A stretch of DNA of 64,000 nucleotides from Toxorhynchites rutilus septentrionalis (GCF_029784135.1 NC_073746.1:75011542-75075541); one strand, 5' to 3'; counted from the stretch's first letter, positions 43,331 to 55,719 are shown. Notes: generated by a model not told the origin, from the letters alone. Program-made: numbers and translations.

Positions 43331-45052
43331 TTTTTGACGTGGGACTACGTCTAACCGGAATATATGGGGGGTAAAATGAAAACCTAGACACAGAACATGC
43401 AGGAAAAAATGCAAGATTTCGAATGCTTATAACTCGAACATTTCTTACTGGATCAGAAAGATGTTTGCATCAATTGATAGGGAATATTTCTACGCATTTA
43501 TCGCAATTAATAAAATGTTATTTTTCATCAGATAAACAATTGAATAACTGTAAAATATTAGGCGATATCTAAACGTCCTAACTGCCTCGTTTTGATTGGC
43601 CCGATATACGGTTTCTGCCTTAGGGAAATCGGCATTGCAAATACATGGAAGTATGGGGACTTTTGTTTCCACCGTAATGTGTTCCCTAACAGAGTTTTCA
43701 AAACAAATTCGCCTGGGGGAAATCGGCATTGCAAATACATGCAAGTTGGGGGTATTTTTGTTCCGACTAAAATGTGTTTCCCTAACACAGACTTCAAATC
43801 CATGCAGTGTGGGGAAATTGGCATTGCATATACATGAAGTCGGGGCATTTTTGTTCTGATTGATTTGTGTTTCCCTAACACAGACTTCGAATCCATGAAG
43901 CGTGGAGAAATTGGCATTGCAAATTCATGCAAGTCGGGCTTATTTTGGTTCCGACTGAAATGTGTTTCCCGAACACAGAATTCTGAACCAAGGGGTCTGG
44001 GGAAATTGGCATTGCAAATTCATGCAAGTCGGGCTTATTTTGGTTCCGACTGAAATGTGTTTCCCGAACACAGAATTCTGAACCAAGGGGTCTGGGGAAA
44101 TTGCCATTGCAAATTCATGCAGGTCGGTGGTATTTTTGTTCCTACTAAAATGTGTTTTCCTAATACTGATTTCAAAACCAAGGTGTGTGGGGAAATCAGC
44201 TTTGCAAATAAATGCAAACTGTGAGTACTTTTATATTCGCTTGCCTTTGTGCAGTCTAGAATATGTTCCCCTAACACGGTATTCCAAACTTAGGCACTTA
44301 GAAAAAAAGTGCAGACACTAGAGGCGAATGAACTTTCAAGTTTAAAGCATATGTAGTATAAAATGTAGAAGTTGAAGTTGTTGATTCATGCAAGCCGGGG
44401 GTACTTTTGCACCCCCATGTTTTGTTTTGCACTCCGAAAAGCGTTTTCCTAACACGGATTACAAAAACAGGTACGAACACACCGCTTTGGCTCGGTTGTT
44501 CAAGATTGCATTGAAGGATATGCTTCCATATGTTCTGCTCTCTGACTACGCATACTATTTGATTATTAGGAAAAATGTTGATAACCATTTGCTGCGATAA
44601 CGTCTATTGATTAAATAATATGTGTTCGACGTACATGTCAAAATCGAAAATGAGCGCCTGAAGTTTATCAAATCAAGCAAATTAGCGTTTCGAGAAGTAC
44701 GTACACTTGAGAGTTGCGAACTTCAGAGAGTAAAATAAAATAATCTTTTGATAATTCTTCCGTTCACCTGTATTGTCCAAGACATCATACCAAACGGAAA
44801 AGGACTGTCATTAAATTTACTTGTAACGAAGAACATAATTTATCACAATGCATGAATTCACCTTACATGGCATTTATTCATTTTTTTTACTCACAAAGCA
44901 AATATATTGAATTCAATTGAATTCGGAAATTGTTTCATTCACTAAAAAATTTAATCAATACAAACAATTGCTAAGCTAACAATACATATGATTGCTAAGC
45001 TAAGGTAGTCCCACGTCAACCTTGCGGTTATATCATAGATATAACCCACCCA
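43331..45052 (+). mobile_element. Helentron/HINE-like element, alpha subtype, complete, largest array
   Basis: TTTTTGACGTGGGACTACGT opens the element at 43331. The alpha leader leads to a seven- to eight-unit minisatellite (43615-44320), a partial unit at 44385-44465, then a unique region (TTCCGTTCACCTG, CGAAGAACATAATTTATCAC) and the inverted subterminal repeat GGTAGTCCCACGTCAACC (45004-45021). The hairpin GGTTATATC/GATATAACC (45026-45046) and CACCCA precede a T run. This is the best template for the family structure. No protein-coding gene. Confidence 0.75.
43615..44320 (+). repeat. Minisatellite, seven to eight units of about 94 bp
   Basis: GGGGAAATTGGCATTGCAAA recurs about every 94 bp. 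The units at about 43925-44020 and 44020-44115 are virtually identical, while the rest have diverged, so the array has been expanding locally. Confidence 0.85.
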
Positions 45053-45168
45053 TTTTTTTTATTTTTGAATTTTAACTCAAAATCACTGCCAGAACGAAAA
45101 TTATTTCGAATGATGATGATGAATATCAATTAGTCTTCTTCTTCTTTTTGGCTTTAAGAGGGTTCAAA
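45053..45168. other. Junction between alpha element and SINE
   Basis: Contains TTCTTCTTTTTGGCTTTAAG, which matches 19800-19840 in reverse (the SINE empty site). Confidence 0.6.
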
Positions 45169-45445
45169 GGGTGGTGCTCCCGTGGCCGAGTGGTTAGCGT
45201 CATAACTAATATGCCGGGTGTTCGGGTTCGATTCCCGTTCTGGTCGGGGAAATTTTTCGTCAAAGAAATTTCCTCCGACTTGCACTGTGATCACGCGTAT
45301 TCTAGAGGTTGCCACTCAGAATGCATTCAAGGCGTGTTATTTGGCATAGAAATCTCAACTAAGTACTAATAAAAATGACGCAAGTAATACTACGTTGAGA
45401 CGGCGAAGTTCCTCTAGGAACGTTAGTGCCATTGAAGAAGAAGAA
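45169..45445 (+). mobile_element. tRNA-derived SINE, full length
   Basis: A box TGGCCGAGTGG and B box GGTTCGATTCC within the first 75 bp, then the family body, ending ATTGAAGAAGAAGAA. GGGTTCAAA flanks both sides (45160-45168 and 45446-45454). The same site without a SINE is present at 19800-19840 in reverse. RNA polymerase III promoters in such SINEs are internal. This copy keeps both boxes. Confidence 0.9.
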
Positions 45446-45454
45446 GGGTTCAAA

Positions 45455-46892
45455 CTTTTCAGTTCATTTTTAAACAATAAAACAAATCTTATTTGCATTG
45501 GCATTACCCAAATGGAAACAATTCTATTTCGGTTGTACGTAGCAGTTACATGATATCTGACCCGGAATAAACAAGATAAATCACTATATGCCTAGTGAAA
45601 TTAAATTGAAGAATGTTTTTTCTCAATGTGGGTTTTCAAATGGGAGCATTTGCTAAAACTTCGCGGAGCACAAATTTCCCGCGGAGCATCATTTGAAAAC
45701 CCCTGTTCAATGTATAAATAACAGCCAAGTTATGAATCCCACTCAATGCCGCATTCATTCATTATAGCAAATTTGTTCATGCATCAGCGATATGAACAAA
45801 ATGAACTCGTTTGTTATTGTCATCAATATAATGAAGGCAGTGTGTTTCAAGCTGAAAAAAAGTAATTTACACTGAAATCATATTCGTTACTCGTGAATGT
45901 TTGTTGATATTCTAAGACACTGCTCCTCAGCATTTTTTCTCGTGGACCGCACGGACAAAATTTCCCACGTGACCCCGGAAACAACTTGTTCGTCCGAACT
46001 GTCCGTGGAGATAGTTTTCCTTTATTTTCCACGTTCAAAACACGGTTCACGTTCCACCGGGACACTTCAATGGCAGCCGCAATTTCGTTTGCACGCGGGA
46101 TAAATCACGGATAGATAACCAGGTATGCTAGAATCTCTATATCTTAGGGGCTGCTATCACATACTACGTGGAAGAAAAAGTACGATTTACATTTTTAAAA
46201 TGTAAACTTAATTAATAGTAGCGATTTCTTTTCAATTCCTTTAAATAACTTTGGGGAACGAACATCCCTAAAGCTATTCACTGTTTGTTTTCCTCCAAAT
46301 TCCATTTACGTTGTGAAAACGTTATAAAACATTATGTTTAACATCAAGGCAAACGTTACACGTGAATCAAATCTCGGACAATTTCTATCATCAACCGACG
46401 CAAACTGGTCGAACTGTTTGAGTTTTCAAGAAAATTAGACAATGAAACCAAGTGCTTCGTTCATGGAAATCATTGAAGAAAAACTAAATCATGCCTTTAA
46501 GGACATAAACATGTGTCATGCTATGTAGTTTTGGCGAGTTCAACTCCGAAATTGCCGATCAAACTAATAGATGTAAGTCAGTACCTAATATCTGATGCCG
46601 TTCACTTAGCTGATCTTTAAATTCGTCGTACCATTGAGATCAGTTTATTATTTCAGAATCTTTACTCGGCTGAGCTTCAATAGTAAGTCCCCGCGTTCCA
46701 TCTAGCAATGTTCTTCCTTCGTTCATGTTCATAAATTTTGGGAAATATTGGATGTTTGGAAAAATCACGAAATCATTAAAAGCAAAATATTTAAGCCATA
46801 CATTTTTTCGATTCTATGGGCACCGTATTGTTCCACAATGTTTCGTCATCCTTCACGTAAATCCATCACGAACTTTTTTGGTTCCTCGTCAA
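45455..46892. other. Unassigned sequence, no gene recognised
   Basis: Ordinary AT-rich sequence. No recognised repeat or domain. Confidence 0.35.
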
Positions 46893-46906
46893 AAACTGTG
46901 TTCATT

Positions 46907-49900
46907 TTTTATTTATTTATAATGATACTACATCCCATTGAGAGATTAGATCTTCTTCACAATTTTTCGCCAATAGTCCCGATCCATGGCTGCAGTTCTC
47001 CAACTCCCGGCTGCACCGATTCTTGCCAAGTCCTGCTCTACCTGGTCCAACCACCTCGCTCGCTGGGCTCCTCTCCTTCTTGTTCCTACCGGATTCGATG
47101 CGAACACCATCTTTGCAGGGCTGCTGTCCGGCAATCTAGCAACATGCCCTGCCCATCGCACTCGTCCAGCCTTGGCGACTTTCTGAATGCTGGGTTCGCC
47201 GTAGAGTTGCGCCAGTTCGTGGTTCATTCTCCTTCTCCATACTCCGCTTTCCTGTACACCACCGTATGTTGTTCTGAGCACTCGGCGTTCGAAAACTCCA
47301 AGCGCTTGTGAGTCCTCTTCAAGCATCGTCCATGCTTCGTGCCCATAGAGAACAACCGGTCGAATTAGGGATTTGTACATGGTACACTTCGTACGGGGTC
47401 GGAGTTTGTTGGACCTCAAGGATTTGCGGAGCCCATAGTAGGCACGACTTCCATTGACAATGCGTCTTCGAATTTCACGGCTGTTGTTGTTGTCAGTTGT
47501 TATCAACGAGCCAAGGTAGACAAATTCCTCTACCACCTCGAGCTCGTCGCCGTCGATCACAACACTACTACCAAGAAGAACTCTGTTGCGATCAGTCCCT
47601 CCAGCTAGCATGTATTTAGACTTAGACGCATTGATCCCAAGCCCAATCAGCCCTGCTTCGTGTTTCAGTCGGGTATACAAGTCGGCTACCGTCGCATGTG
47701 TTCTTCCGATTATGTCCACGTCGTCGGCGAAGCAGATAAACTGACTAGACTTGTTGAAAATCGTGCCCCGCATGTTGAAGCCCACTCTCCGCATAACACC
47801 TTCCAGCGCCACGTTGAAGAGCAGACAGGAGATTCCATCGCCTTGTCGAAGTCCCCTGTGAGTCTCAAATGATTCCGACAGCTCACCTGAGATCCGCACA
47901 CTGCACCGCACACCGTTCATCGTTGCCTGAATCAGTCTTGTCAGCTTTCGGGGAAAGCCGTGTTCGTCCATGATCCTCCATAGCTGTCGTCGGTCGATTG
48001 TATCATATGCGGCCTTGAAGTCGACGAAGATGTGGTGTGTAGGGACCTGATACGGCACTTTTGGAGGATCTGCCGCAGTGTAAAAATCTGGTCCGTCGTC
48101 GAGCAACCGGGCATGAATCCGGCCTGATAACTTCCCACAAATCTACTTACTATTGGCGATAGGTGGCGGAAGAGGATCTGAGACAAAATTTTGTAGGCAC
48201 CATTCAGGATTGTGATGGCACGATAGTTCCCACAATCCAACTTGTCGCCTTTTTTATAGATGGGGCAGATTACTCCGTCCTTCCACTCCTCCGGTAGCTG
48301 TTCTGTGTCCCAGATCCTGACTATCAACCGGTGCATACACTCTACAAGTTTTCTCGGACCTCCCTTGAAGAGCTCCGCTACGAGGCCATCCTTACCAGCT
48401 GCTTTGTGGTTCTTGAGCTGATTAATGGCCTCCTTAACTTCACCCATCGTCGGGGGTGGTACGTCGTCGTTGTTCATTGCACCGGTGTAGTCCTCCTCAA
48501 CGCCGTCTAGGTCTGCTGTCTACGCGCTGTTCAGGTGTTCATCGTAGTGCTGCCTCCACCTTTCGATCACCTCGCGTTCGTTCGTCAAGATGCCTCCTTC
48601 CTTGTTTCTGCACATTTCGGCCCGCGGCACAAAGCCTTTGTGCGAGGCGTTTAGTTTCTTGAAGAACTTCCGCGATTCTCGAGAACGATAAAGCAGCTCC
48701 ATCTCCTCGCACTCTTTCTCTTCCAGGCGGCGCTTTTTTTCCCGAAAGAGATGTGTTTGCTGTCTTCGTTTCAGTCTGTATCGTTCCACGTTTTGTCGAG
48801 TCGCTCGTTGCAGCATGGCTGCGCGTGCTGCATCCTTCTCGTTCAGGAGCGCTCGGCACTCGTCGTCAAACCATTCGTTCCGTTGTCCTCGTTGTTCATA
48901 CCCGATGACGGTCTCTGCTGTGCTGCTAATTGCTGATTTTAAGAAGTTCCAGCATTCATCGAGGGGAACAGCATCCAGTTCGTCTACCCCCGGTAACGCA
49001 GCTTCAAGACGCTGCGAATATGTTGCAGCAACGTTCGGCTCCTGTAGTCGTCGTAGGTGGTACCGTGGTGAGCGCTGGTGTCTTATGTTATTGATGACTG
49101 ACAGTTTAGAACGCAGTTTGACCATCACCAGGTAGTGGTCTGAATCGATGTTAGCGCCACGATAGGTTCTGACGTCGATGATATCCGAGAAGTGCCGACC
49201 GTCGATCAAAACGTGGTCAATTTGTGTTTCTGTTTGCTGTGGTGATCTCCAGGTGTAACGGTATTGGAGGCTGTGCTGGAAGAAGGTGCTACGTATGGCC
49301 ATGTTCTTGGAGGCAGCGAAGTCGATAAGTCTTAGGCCGTTTTCGTTGGTTCGCTGATGGGCGCTGAACCTACCAATTACCGGTCTGAATTCCTCCTCCT
49401 GGCCGACCTGAGCGTTCAAATCACCGATGACGATTTTGATGTCGTGTTTTGGGCAGCGATCGTATTCACGCTCTAGCTGCGCGTAGAATTCTTCTTTATC
49501 GTCATCGGTGCTAGCTAGATGGGGGCTGTGGACGTTGATAATGCTGATATTGAAGAAGTGGCCTCTCATCCTCAATCTGCACATTCTTTCATTGATCGGC
49601 CACCAACCAATCACCCGTTTTTGCATCACGATGAAAGCTGTACCCAGCTCGTGTGTGTTGCCGCAGCTCTGATAGATGGTATATCCACCATGGAACGATC
49701 GCACCATCGAACCTTTCCTGCACACCTCCTGCAGCGCTACGATGTTGAAATTGCGGGCTCTCAATATTTCCGAAAGAATTCGGGTACTCGCAAGAAAATT
49801 GAGAGACTTGCAGTTCCATGTTCCGATTTTCCAATCTCTAGTCCGTGTTCTTTGCGTAGGTCTAGTCCGATTGTCCTGTCTCGAATTTCTTTGTGAATTT

Positions 49901-50294
49901 TCCTGTGCGTTTTATTTTTACGGATGGCTTGCAGGGCCTGCACCAACCCCCTGTCTCGCCGGAGGACCGTCGTGCACAGCTCTTTTTAGAGTCCCCGCTG
50001 GCACGAAGACAGTGATCAGCCGCCCCTAACATGGGGATCAGACGCTGTTTTGAGCCGCACCTCCATGGTGAACAGACGCTCGGATAGGCCCCCTTCCCTG
50101 TCAGCATACGACCAAGATCCCACCGGGGTTGGTTACCCGATCTTCACTATGGTTACTCGTACCCCAGCCGGTACCACGGGGAGGTAGGGATAGGAGTTAC
50201 TGGACAGGAAGCTAAGGACCACGAATGGGGTCTATTTTATGCCTGCAGGTACGCGAAGTACCGATGATACGCTTGGTCCAGTCATTTACCAACC
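46907..50294 (-). mobile_element. Full-length RTE-clade LINE with target duplications
   Basis: The element has a GC-richer 5' UTR (about 50294 down to 49950), one long ORF relic with endonuclease and RT, a very short 3' UTR and a short AT-rich 3' end at 46907. AAACTGTGTTCATT flanks it exactly (46893-46906 and 50295-50308), a 14-bp duplication. Few coding lesions and an intact duplication indicate a comparatively young insertion. Confidence 0.92.
46946..49950 (-). pseudogene. RTE endonuclease / reverse transcriptase, one stop and one frameshift
   Basis: The minus-strand reading begins in an Arg/Gln-rich stretch and enters the endonuclease at WKIGTWNCKSLNFLAS (about 49820), then NFNIVALQEV, DLNAQVGQEEEFRPVIGRF, TQIDHVLIDGRHFSD and the SDHYLVMVKL box. 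A coiled, charged linker follows. An in-frame TAG at 48520-48522 separates it from the RT, which has GKDGLVAELFKGG, VICPIYKKGDKLDCGNYRAI, LSQILFRHL, then a frameshift near 48052, HIFVDFKAAYDTIDR, GLRQGDGIS and the catalytic FICFADDVDIIG (about 47720-47750). The C-terminal region (RVRWAGHVARLP) is typical of RTE. Only two lesions in about 3 kb. The true start codon could not be fixed. Confidence 0.9.
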
Positions 50295-50308
50295 AAACTG
50301 TGTTCATT

Positions 50309-50473
50309 CTTGACCCCAAATTTTTTTTTTATTAGCGGCCTTAACAAGTGATAATTGTTAAGTTGATAGTCACAGAAACATGAAGTTTGGCATTGTTCTG
50401 GAAGAGAACGCCTTGGCTAATTCTTGACGTTCATTCTAGATTTCCGATTCTGATTCGTTCTGCAGTGAAAAGT
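50309..50473. other. Short flank of the RTE insertion
   Basis: No gene. Together with 46640-46892 it forms the pre-insertion sequence. Confidence 0.35.
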
Positions 50474-50672
50474 AGGGGAACCGCGGGTAAGACGGACAGT
50501 GGGGGCATAATGTACAGGTGGTTGATTTGTATAGTTGCATTCTAAATTTTAAATTTCTGTTGATGAGAACCCCTTCTACATGATATTCTATAATAATTAA
50601 ACCATTAAACCAATAGGGAAACTAAAACCGAAAATCAAACATGATCTACATGATATTCTGTAATATTTAAAC

Positions 50673-51036
50673 CAGGGATTCTCAAAGTGGTCGATATTGA
50701 CCCCATGGGGTCGTTATTACTTTTTCAGAGGTCGACGAAATACTGCATAAGCTGTGTTGGGTGAACCAACTTGTCATAAGAATGATTAATATTTTAGTAG
50801 AAAGTATTATTGTTGTAATTTATATTAATAATTATTAATTACACTTGATATTTACTGAATTTTATGTTATGTTTATTAATGAAAAAATGATGTCAAGTCT
50901 ACTCACGTGATCAATAATGAAAGTAATTTGTATGAATAATAAAAAGTTTTTTTTAAAGAAATTTGGTTATGGGGGTCAATGGTATCACTTCATTATGCAA
51001 AAGGGGTCTATGTCCAAAATAGTTTGAGAATCCCTG
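50673..51036. mobile_element. hAT-type MITE, 364 bp
   Basis: Inverted ends CAGGGATTCTCAAAGTGGTC and CAGGGATTCTCAAACTATTT are flanked by exact ATTTAAAC duplications (50665-50672 and 51037-51044). Copy 2 of the host element has the single ATTTAAAC at about 52134-52141. No coding capacity. Confidence 0.93.
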
Positions 51037-51347
51037 ATTTAAACCATCCTTTGACAATGTATACTGACCAAAAGTGGAATAGGGAAACTAAAACCGAAAA
51101 TCAAACATGATTCCGCGTGTGGATGTAATTTTTTCGGCTTCGGATATTAAACATTTTGAGTGATTTAATTGCAAAATTGAATTCGCCAATGGTTATATTT
51201 CGGTTTGTGAGTTGACAGAGATGCGATATTAGGTATGTGCGGAAAAGTAAGTTCTTTCCTAAGTGGTAAATTTAAAATATTGAAATAATTGCACTGGTGG
51301 GGTTGAAATGGACAGTCAAATCCAATGCATGATGGAAAGTGAAGGAA

Positions 51348-51556
51348 AGGAAGGAAGGTATTGTATTATAGAGACTTTAAACTTTTGCAGTTAATTCGTC
51401 TCTAGCCTTGAGAAAGGCCCTTTGAAAACTCTACTCTATTCTACTTCAGCGCTACCACCTCCGCCCTCTTGCCTTGAGAAAGGCACTCGATCCCTCGCCG
51501 TCCAGCTCGTCCAGCAACGATGTTGTCCAGTCGGTGTCCACACAAAGAATGATGCT
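51348..51556. mobile_element. Short retroposon-like insertion
   Basis: Absent from the collinear copy at about 52440. It is flanked by GGAAAGTGAAGGAA and GGAAGTGAAGGAA, a near-perfect duplication of more than 10 bp. CCTTGAGAAAGGC occurs twice inside (51405 and 51472). Class uncertain. Confidence 0.6.
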
Positions 51557-52008
51557 GGAAGTGAAGGAAATAATATTGAACTCTTTTTTATATTACTTTT
51601 TCTTTTTGTTCTATTTCAGTACTGGACGCACAAACACTGAGAGAGAGAGAAATGATTGCTCTCGCGAGCGATAAACTTCTACGCTTCGTATATTATTAAC
51701 CCGTCCATATTCCCCCCACTTTATACCCGCATCGATAAAAATGTTCTACTTTTCGGCTTGTTTTAATTTCAGTAAAAAACATGGAAAAACACATTTTAAT
51801 AAAACATTTGGCAAATTATTTCTAAAATCAGTATATCGTATATCGAACACTGTAAGAAACTGCTTTTAAGTTTTGGAAAACATGAGTTTTCAAAGATTCA
51901 ATTGAAGTTCTTCTTAACATGTCCGTCTTACCCCCATCTCCCCTAACAGTAGTTCATTTCGCTCACCACAAAGATTTTTTTTCGCTCAATATTGTTGAAA
52001 ATGATTAT

Positions 52009-52820
52009 AGGGGAACCGCGGATAAGACGGACAGTGGGGGTATGATAGACAGACAAGTGGTTGATTTGTATAGTTGCATTATGAATTTCAAATTTCTGTT
52101 AATGGGAACCCCTTCCACATGCTATTCTGGAATATTTAAACCATCCTATGACAATGAATACTGATCAAAAGTGAAATAGGGAAACTAAAACCGAAAATCA
52201 AACATGATTCCGCGTGTGAATATATTTTTTTCGGCTTCGATATTAAGCATTTTGAATGATTTAATTGCAAAATTGAACTCGCTGATGATTATATTTCGGT
52301 TTGTGAGTTGATAGAGAAGCGATATTAGGTATGTGCGGAAAAGTAAGTTCTTTCCTAAGTGGTAAATTTAAATTATTGAAATAATTGCACTGGTGGGGTT
52401 GAAATGGACAGTCACATCCAATGCATGATGGAAAGTGAAGGGAATGATATTGAACTCTTTTTTATATTGCTTTCTCTTTTTGTTCTATTTCCGTACTGGA
52501 CGCACAAACACTGAGAGAGAGCGAAATTATTTTTCTCGCGAGCGATAAACTCCTACGTTTCGTATATTATTGACCTGTCCATATTCACCCCATTACATGT
52601 GTATTACACCCGCATCGATAAAAATGTTTTATTTTTCGGTTTGTTTTAATTTCAGTAAAAAAAACATGAAAAAACACAATTTTATAAAACATTTGGCAAA
52701 TTATTTCGAAAACCAGTATACTGAATTGTAAGAAACTGCTTTTAAGTTTTGGAAAACATGAGTTTTCAAAGATACAATTGAAGTTTTCCTTAACATGTCC
52801 GTCTTACCCCCATCTCCCCT
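52009..52820. mobile_element. TIR element, copy 2, uninterrupted
   Basis: AGGGGAACCGCGGATAAGAC to GTCTTACCCCCATCTCCCCT, about 810 bp, flanked by ATTAT on both sides (52004-52008 and 52821-52825). It serves as the empty-site reference for copy 1. No ORF of interest. Confidence 0.8.
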
Positions 52821-52825
52821 ATTAT

Positions 52826-53295
52826 TCTTCGTCTGTCACGTCAAACTGCAAGTTTTCATTGCATTTATAAAGCGAGTTGTTGATGAAGATACGAGCCGTT
52901 TAATGTTTTCGGTCAAAAAGTGTAGAACTCATACATTGTAGCATTTTACCTAACCGGTGCTCATGACCATATATACTTGTAAGGAACCTGCTATTTGATA
53001 TGGCGTATACCGAGGATTACTCTTGATCAGGGTCTCGATTCGATTATCATCAGTTGCGCACACGAATGTTGCTATTCAACGAAGAAAAGCATCTCCCCGT
53101 GAAAAAAAAAATTTGTTCATGTTCTTAAAAATATAAATGAAGAGGAAGCTGAATCGAACATCGAAAACAATGTCAATTTATAATATTATAACATTCCAAC
53201 ATGCTTTGCAGGGGTCTGAATCCAGCCAATAATGGCTTCTCAATACTGATCGATAATGATATTGCATGATTCTTCAAAATCAATGAAAATAGAAC
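52826..53295. other. AT-rich interval, no gene recognised
   Basis: Nothing recognised. Confidence 0.3.
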
Positions 53296-54375
53296 TACCG
53301 TCATCCGGGGGCAAATTGATCACCGGGGTGAAATTGATCAATCGTATGACGGAAACAAACATGAATTTTCAGATGTATTATGCAATTTAATCATGAACTT
53401 TTTTAATCTGACATGCTCACTAATCATCTAAAGTTACTTTTTGTCAATGGCTCTCAGTGAATATCTTATTAAATTGCAAGAAAATGTATATTTTTCTGAA
53501 TAATATTTCCGTTTCTATTTTAACGATGGTAAAGAAACATATTTTCAACACATCAAAGCAATATTTATAGAGGTTATACATATCAATTCACTTCTAGCCG
53601 ATACTTGATGAGTTGAATAAGTAATCAAATACTCGCAAATACTATTCAAACAAATGAAAAAAAAAACTATTTAATAATATAATAACTATATAATATAATA
53701 AACTATTTAATAGTATAAAAAGTACCAAGAATAACCAGAACCGAATCCCAACATGCGACATATCGAACGTCTTGGCTTGTTGACCAAATTAATGACCATT
53801 TGAAGGATTTTTGACCACATTAGGATAACCCGAGTGGTCTCCGGATGCCTGCAGATCAGTGTTTAAATAAGTGATGAAACGGATAGTAGTTAGACTGGAT
53901 ACCGGCTTCGATGCCGGATATTTGGCTTTTTATTTGCGAATATGAAACTGGAAGAAACTGCATGTGTGCACGAACCAAAAAAAAAGATTAAATTTTAGGA
54001 AGAAGGATCAGCATATTTTTGCATCAATATTATTAACGATGATAAAATTTTCGGTTTAGAACGAATATCCTTTAATAGAGTATCAAGTTTTCTAGAAAGA
54101 ATCTTGAACAGATATTTTTTCTGATAAGGATTTCATATCATAATGATAAGATTCTTGTGGGGTGTGTCTTCATGGATGATATTCTGAGAGACTTCACTAC
54201 AAAACATGCTTTATGGATTTTTGGAGCAATACGTTCGGCTTCCGATATTGTTTGATGAAATAACAAGAATTATAAGTTCTAACCTCTGCTGAATATTCGA
54301 GGTAATTATGGCTGCATAAAAAGCCTTCGGACTAAGACGAGATTGCACATATAGTCGGGTTCAGGGAAAATATAC

Positions 54376-55693
54376 TTTTTGACGTAGAACTACGTCTTTC
54401 ATTGAGGGTGCCAAATCAGAAAACAGGTCACGTTTTTATGATATAAAATTAACGTTAATAACTATTTTTGCCGTGAACGTATTCTAGCGATTTACATACC
54501 AAACGAATCGGAAATAACCTAAGATTTGTTTGATATGCTATACATTGCAATCCTATACTCTGTATATGGTTTAAATTGAGAAAAATTGGAAGCATTCCCA
54601 TTTTCTCATACATTTGTTTTAGCCATCTGTATGCTTTCCCGAACAGAGCTGTCAATAACGCGTAACTTATTGACGAGCAACGAAGGGGAAATCGTAAGAT
54701 ACAAAGTCTCCGTGAACAAAGGAAAAGAAAAAGAACGAAGGGGAATCTGAGCTACACAATTGTGTGGGGAATCATCAAGCTAGGCTATCGTCAGCTCACC
54801 AAGAAAATAAATGTTCTAAAATTTTATCAGTGATTTGGTTTCGCGTGAAGGTAGGAAAACTCTCCACAAAGGATGACAGCTAAGCTAATCTAGACTGGCA
54901 ATATTAACAGAAAGGCCTTCTGTTGAGAAGAACGCAAGACCGAGATAAGTGTGTGTATATTTAGTTACTTCAAGCCATCGATATATGGATATTTGTGTGC
55001 GTACGTGCGTGCTTCATAATCCGTACGTAAAAATAGTGCATCTTCGCTACGCTAAAACCCCATTTGTAATGATAAATATAAACAAGGAGGGGAGATAGCG
55101 GGAAAGAATTATTTACGCTAGGGTATTAGTAATGAATCTCTGTTGAGACAAATATTCAGCCTTTTGCCAAGCAGTTAACATTGTCTGTTTTCTGTCATCA
55201 TACAGGCTTCGTTGGTGCCTTTGACATTGCATCAATGTATTGAACTGACGCTATGACGAAGCAGGTGTTAAGGTTGCGCACCAAAATTATTCCAATTCCA
55301 AGTTATTCAATAAGTTATAGTAAGTCATTCATTTATTTGGGTTGCGTGCAGATAGAGTTTATTTCGCTTATTTAGTCACCAAGAAAGTAAATGTCGTTCT
55401 GGAATTTTGTATGTGATTTGGTTTCGCTTGCCAGTAGCAAAACTTTCTCTACTAAGGATGACAGCTGCGCTTATCTCGAGCATGTATTGTTCTGCACAAG
55501 AATGAATCATCAAACAATTATCGTCAAATGATTCTACAATAAAGAAAAAAACATTTCATGGTAGAATGGTTATTTCAAAATTTTCGTTGCATTATTAAAT
55601 AATATCCGCAGTTATAAACAAGCGACTTGATTTAAACTACAGTGTAGTTCTACGTCAACAATGCGGTCGTGTCTTGAACAGAACCTCCTATAA
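54376..55693 (+). mobile_element. Helentron/HINE-like element, complete, inverted relative to the 5.7-kb copy
   Basis: The 5' end TTTTTGACGTAGAACTACGT is at 54376. The 3' end GTAGTTCTACGTCAACAATG is at about 55632, followed by GTGTCTTGAACAG (decayed hairpin) and the tail AACCTCCTATAATG next to a T run. The interior matches 5.96-6.85 kb in reverse over about 900 bp, and its first 350 bp match 58.9-59.25 kb in reverse. No coding capacity. Confidence 0.65.
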
Positions 55694-55719
55694 TGTTTTT
55701 TTCTTTCATATACTTTCTA

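Larger units (their letters stand above)
50474..51944. mobile_element. TIR element, copy 1, with two nested insertions
   Basis: Ends AGGGGAACCGCGGGTAAGAC (50474) and GTCTTACCCCCATCTCCCCT (to 51944) are inverted. The interior is collinear with copy 2 at 52009-52820 except for a hAT MITE (50673-51036) and a second insertion (about 51348-51556). A short internal duplication (AATAGGGAAACTAAAACCGA) is at 50612 and 51079. Superfamily not identified. Confidence 0.75.

Noticed and set aside
43615..44320. Regularly spaced repeats that could suggest a CRISPR array
   Set aside because: Units are about 94 bp and directly contiguous without unique spacers, in a eukaryotic transposon context.
43490..44321. 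Open frames with repeated 31-residue peptides across the minisatellite (similar at 26.5-27.0 kb)
   Set aside because: The unit length is close to a multiple of three and has few stops, so repeated frames appear on both strands. No start context or domain supports translation.
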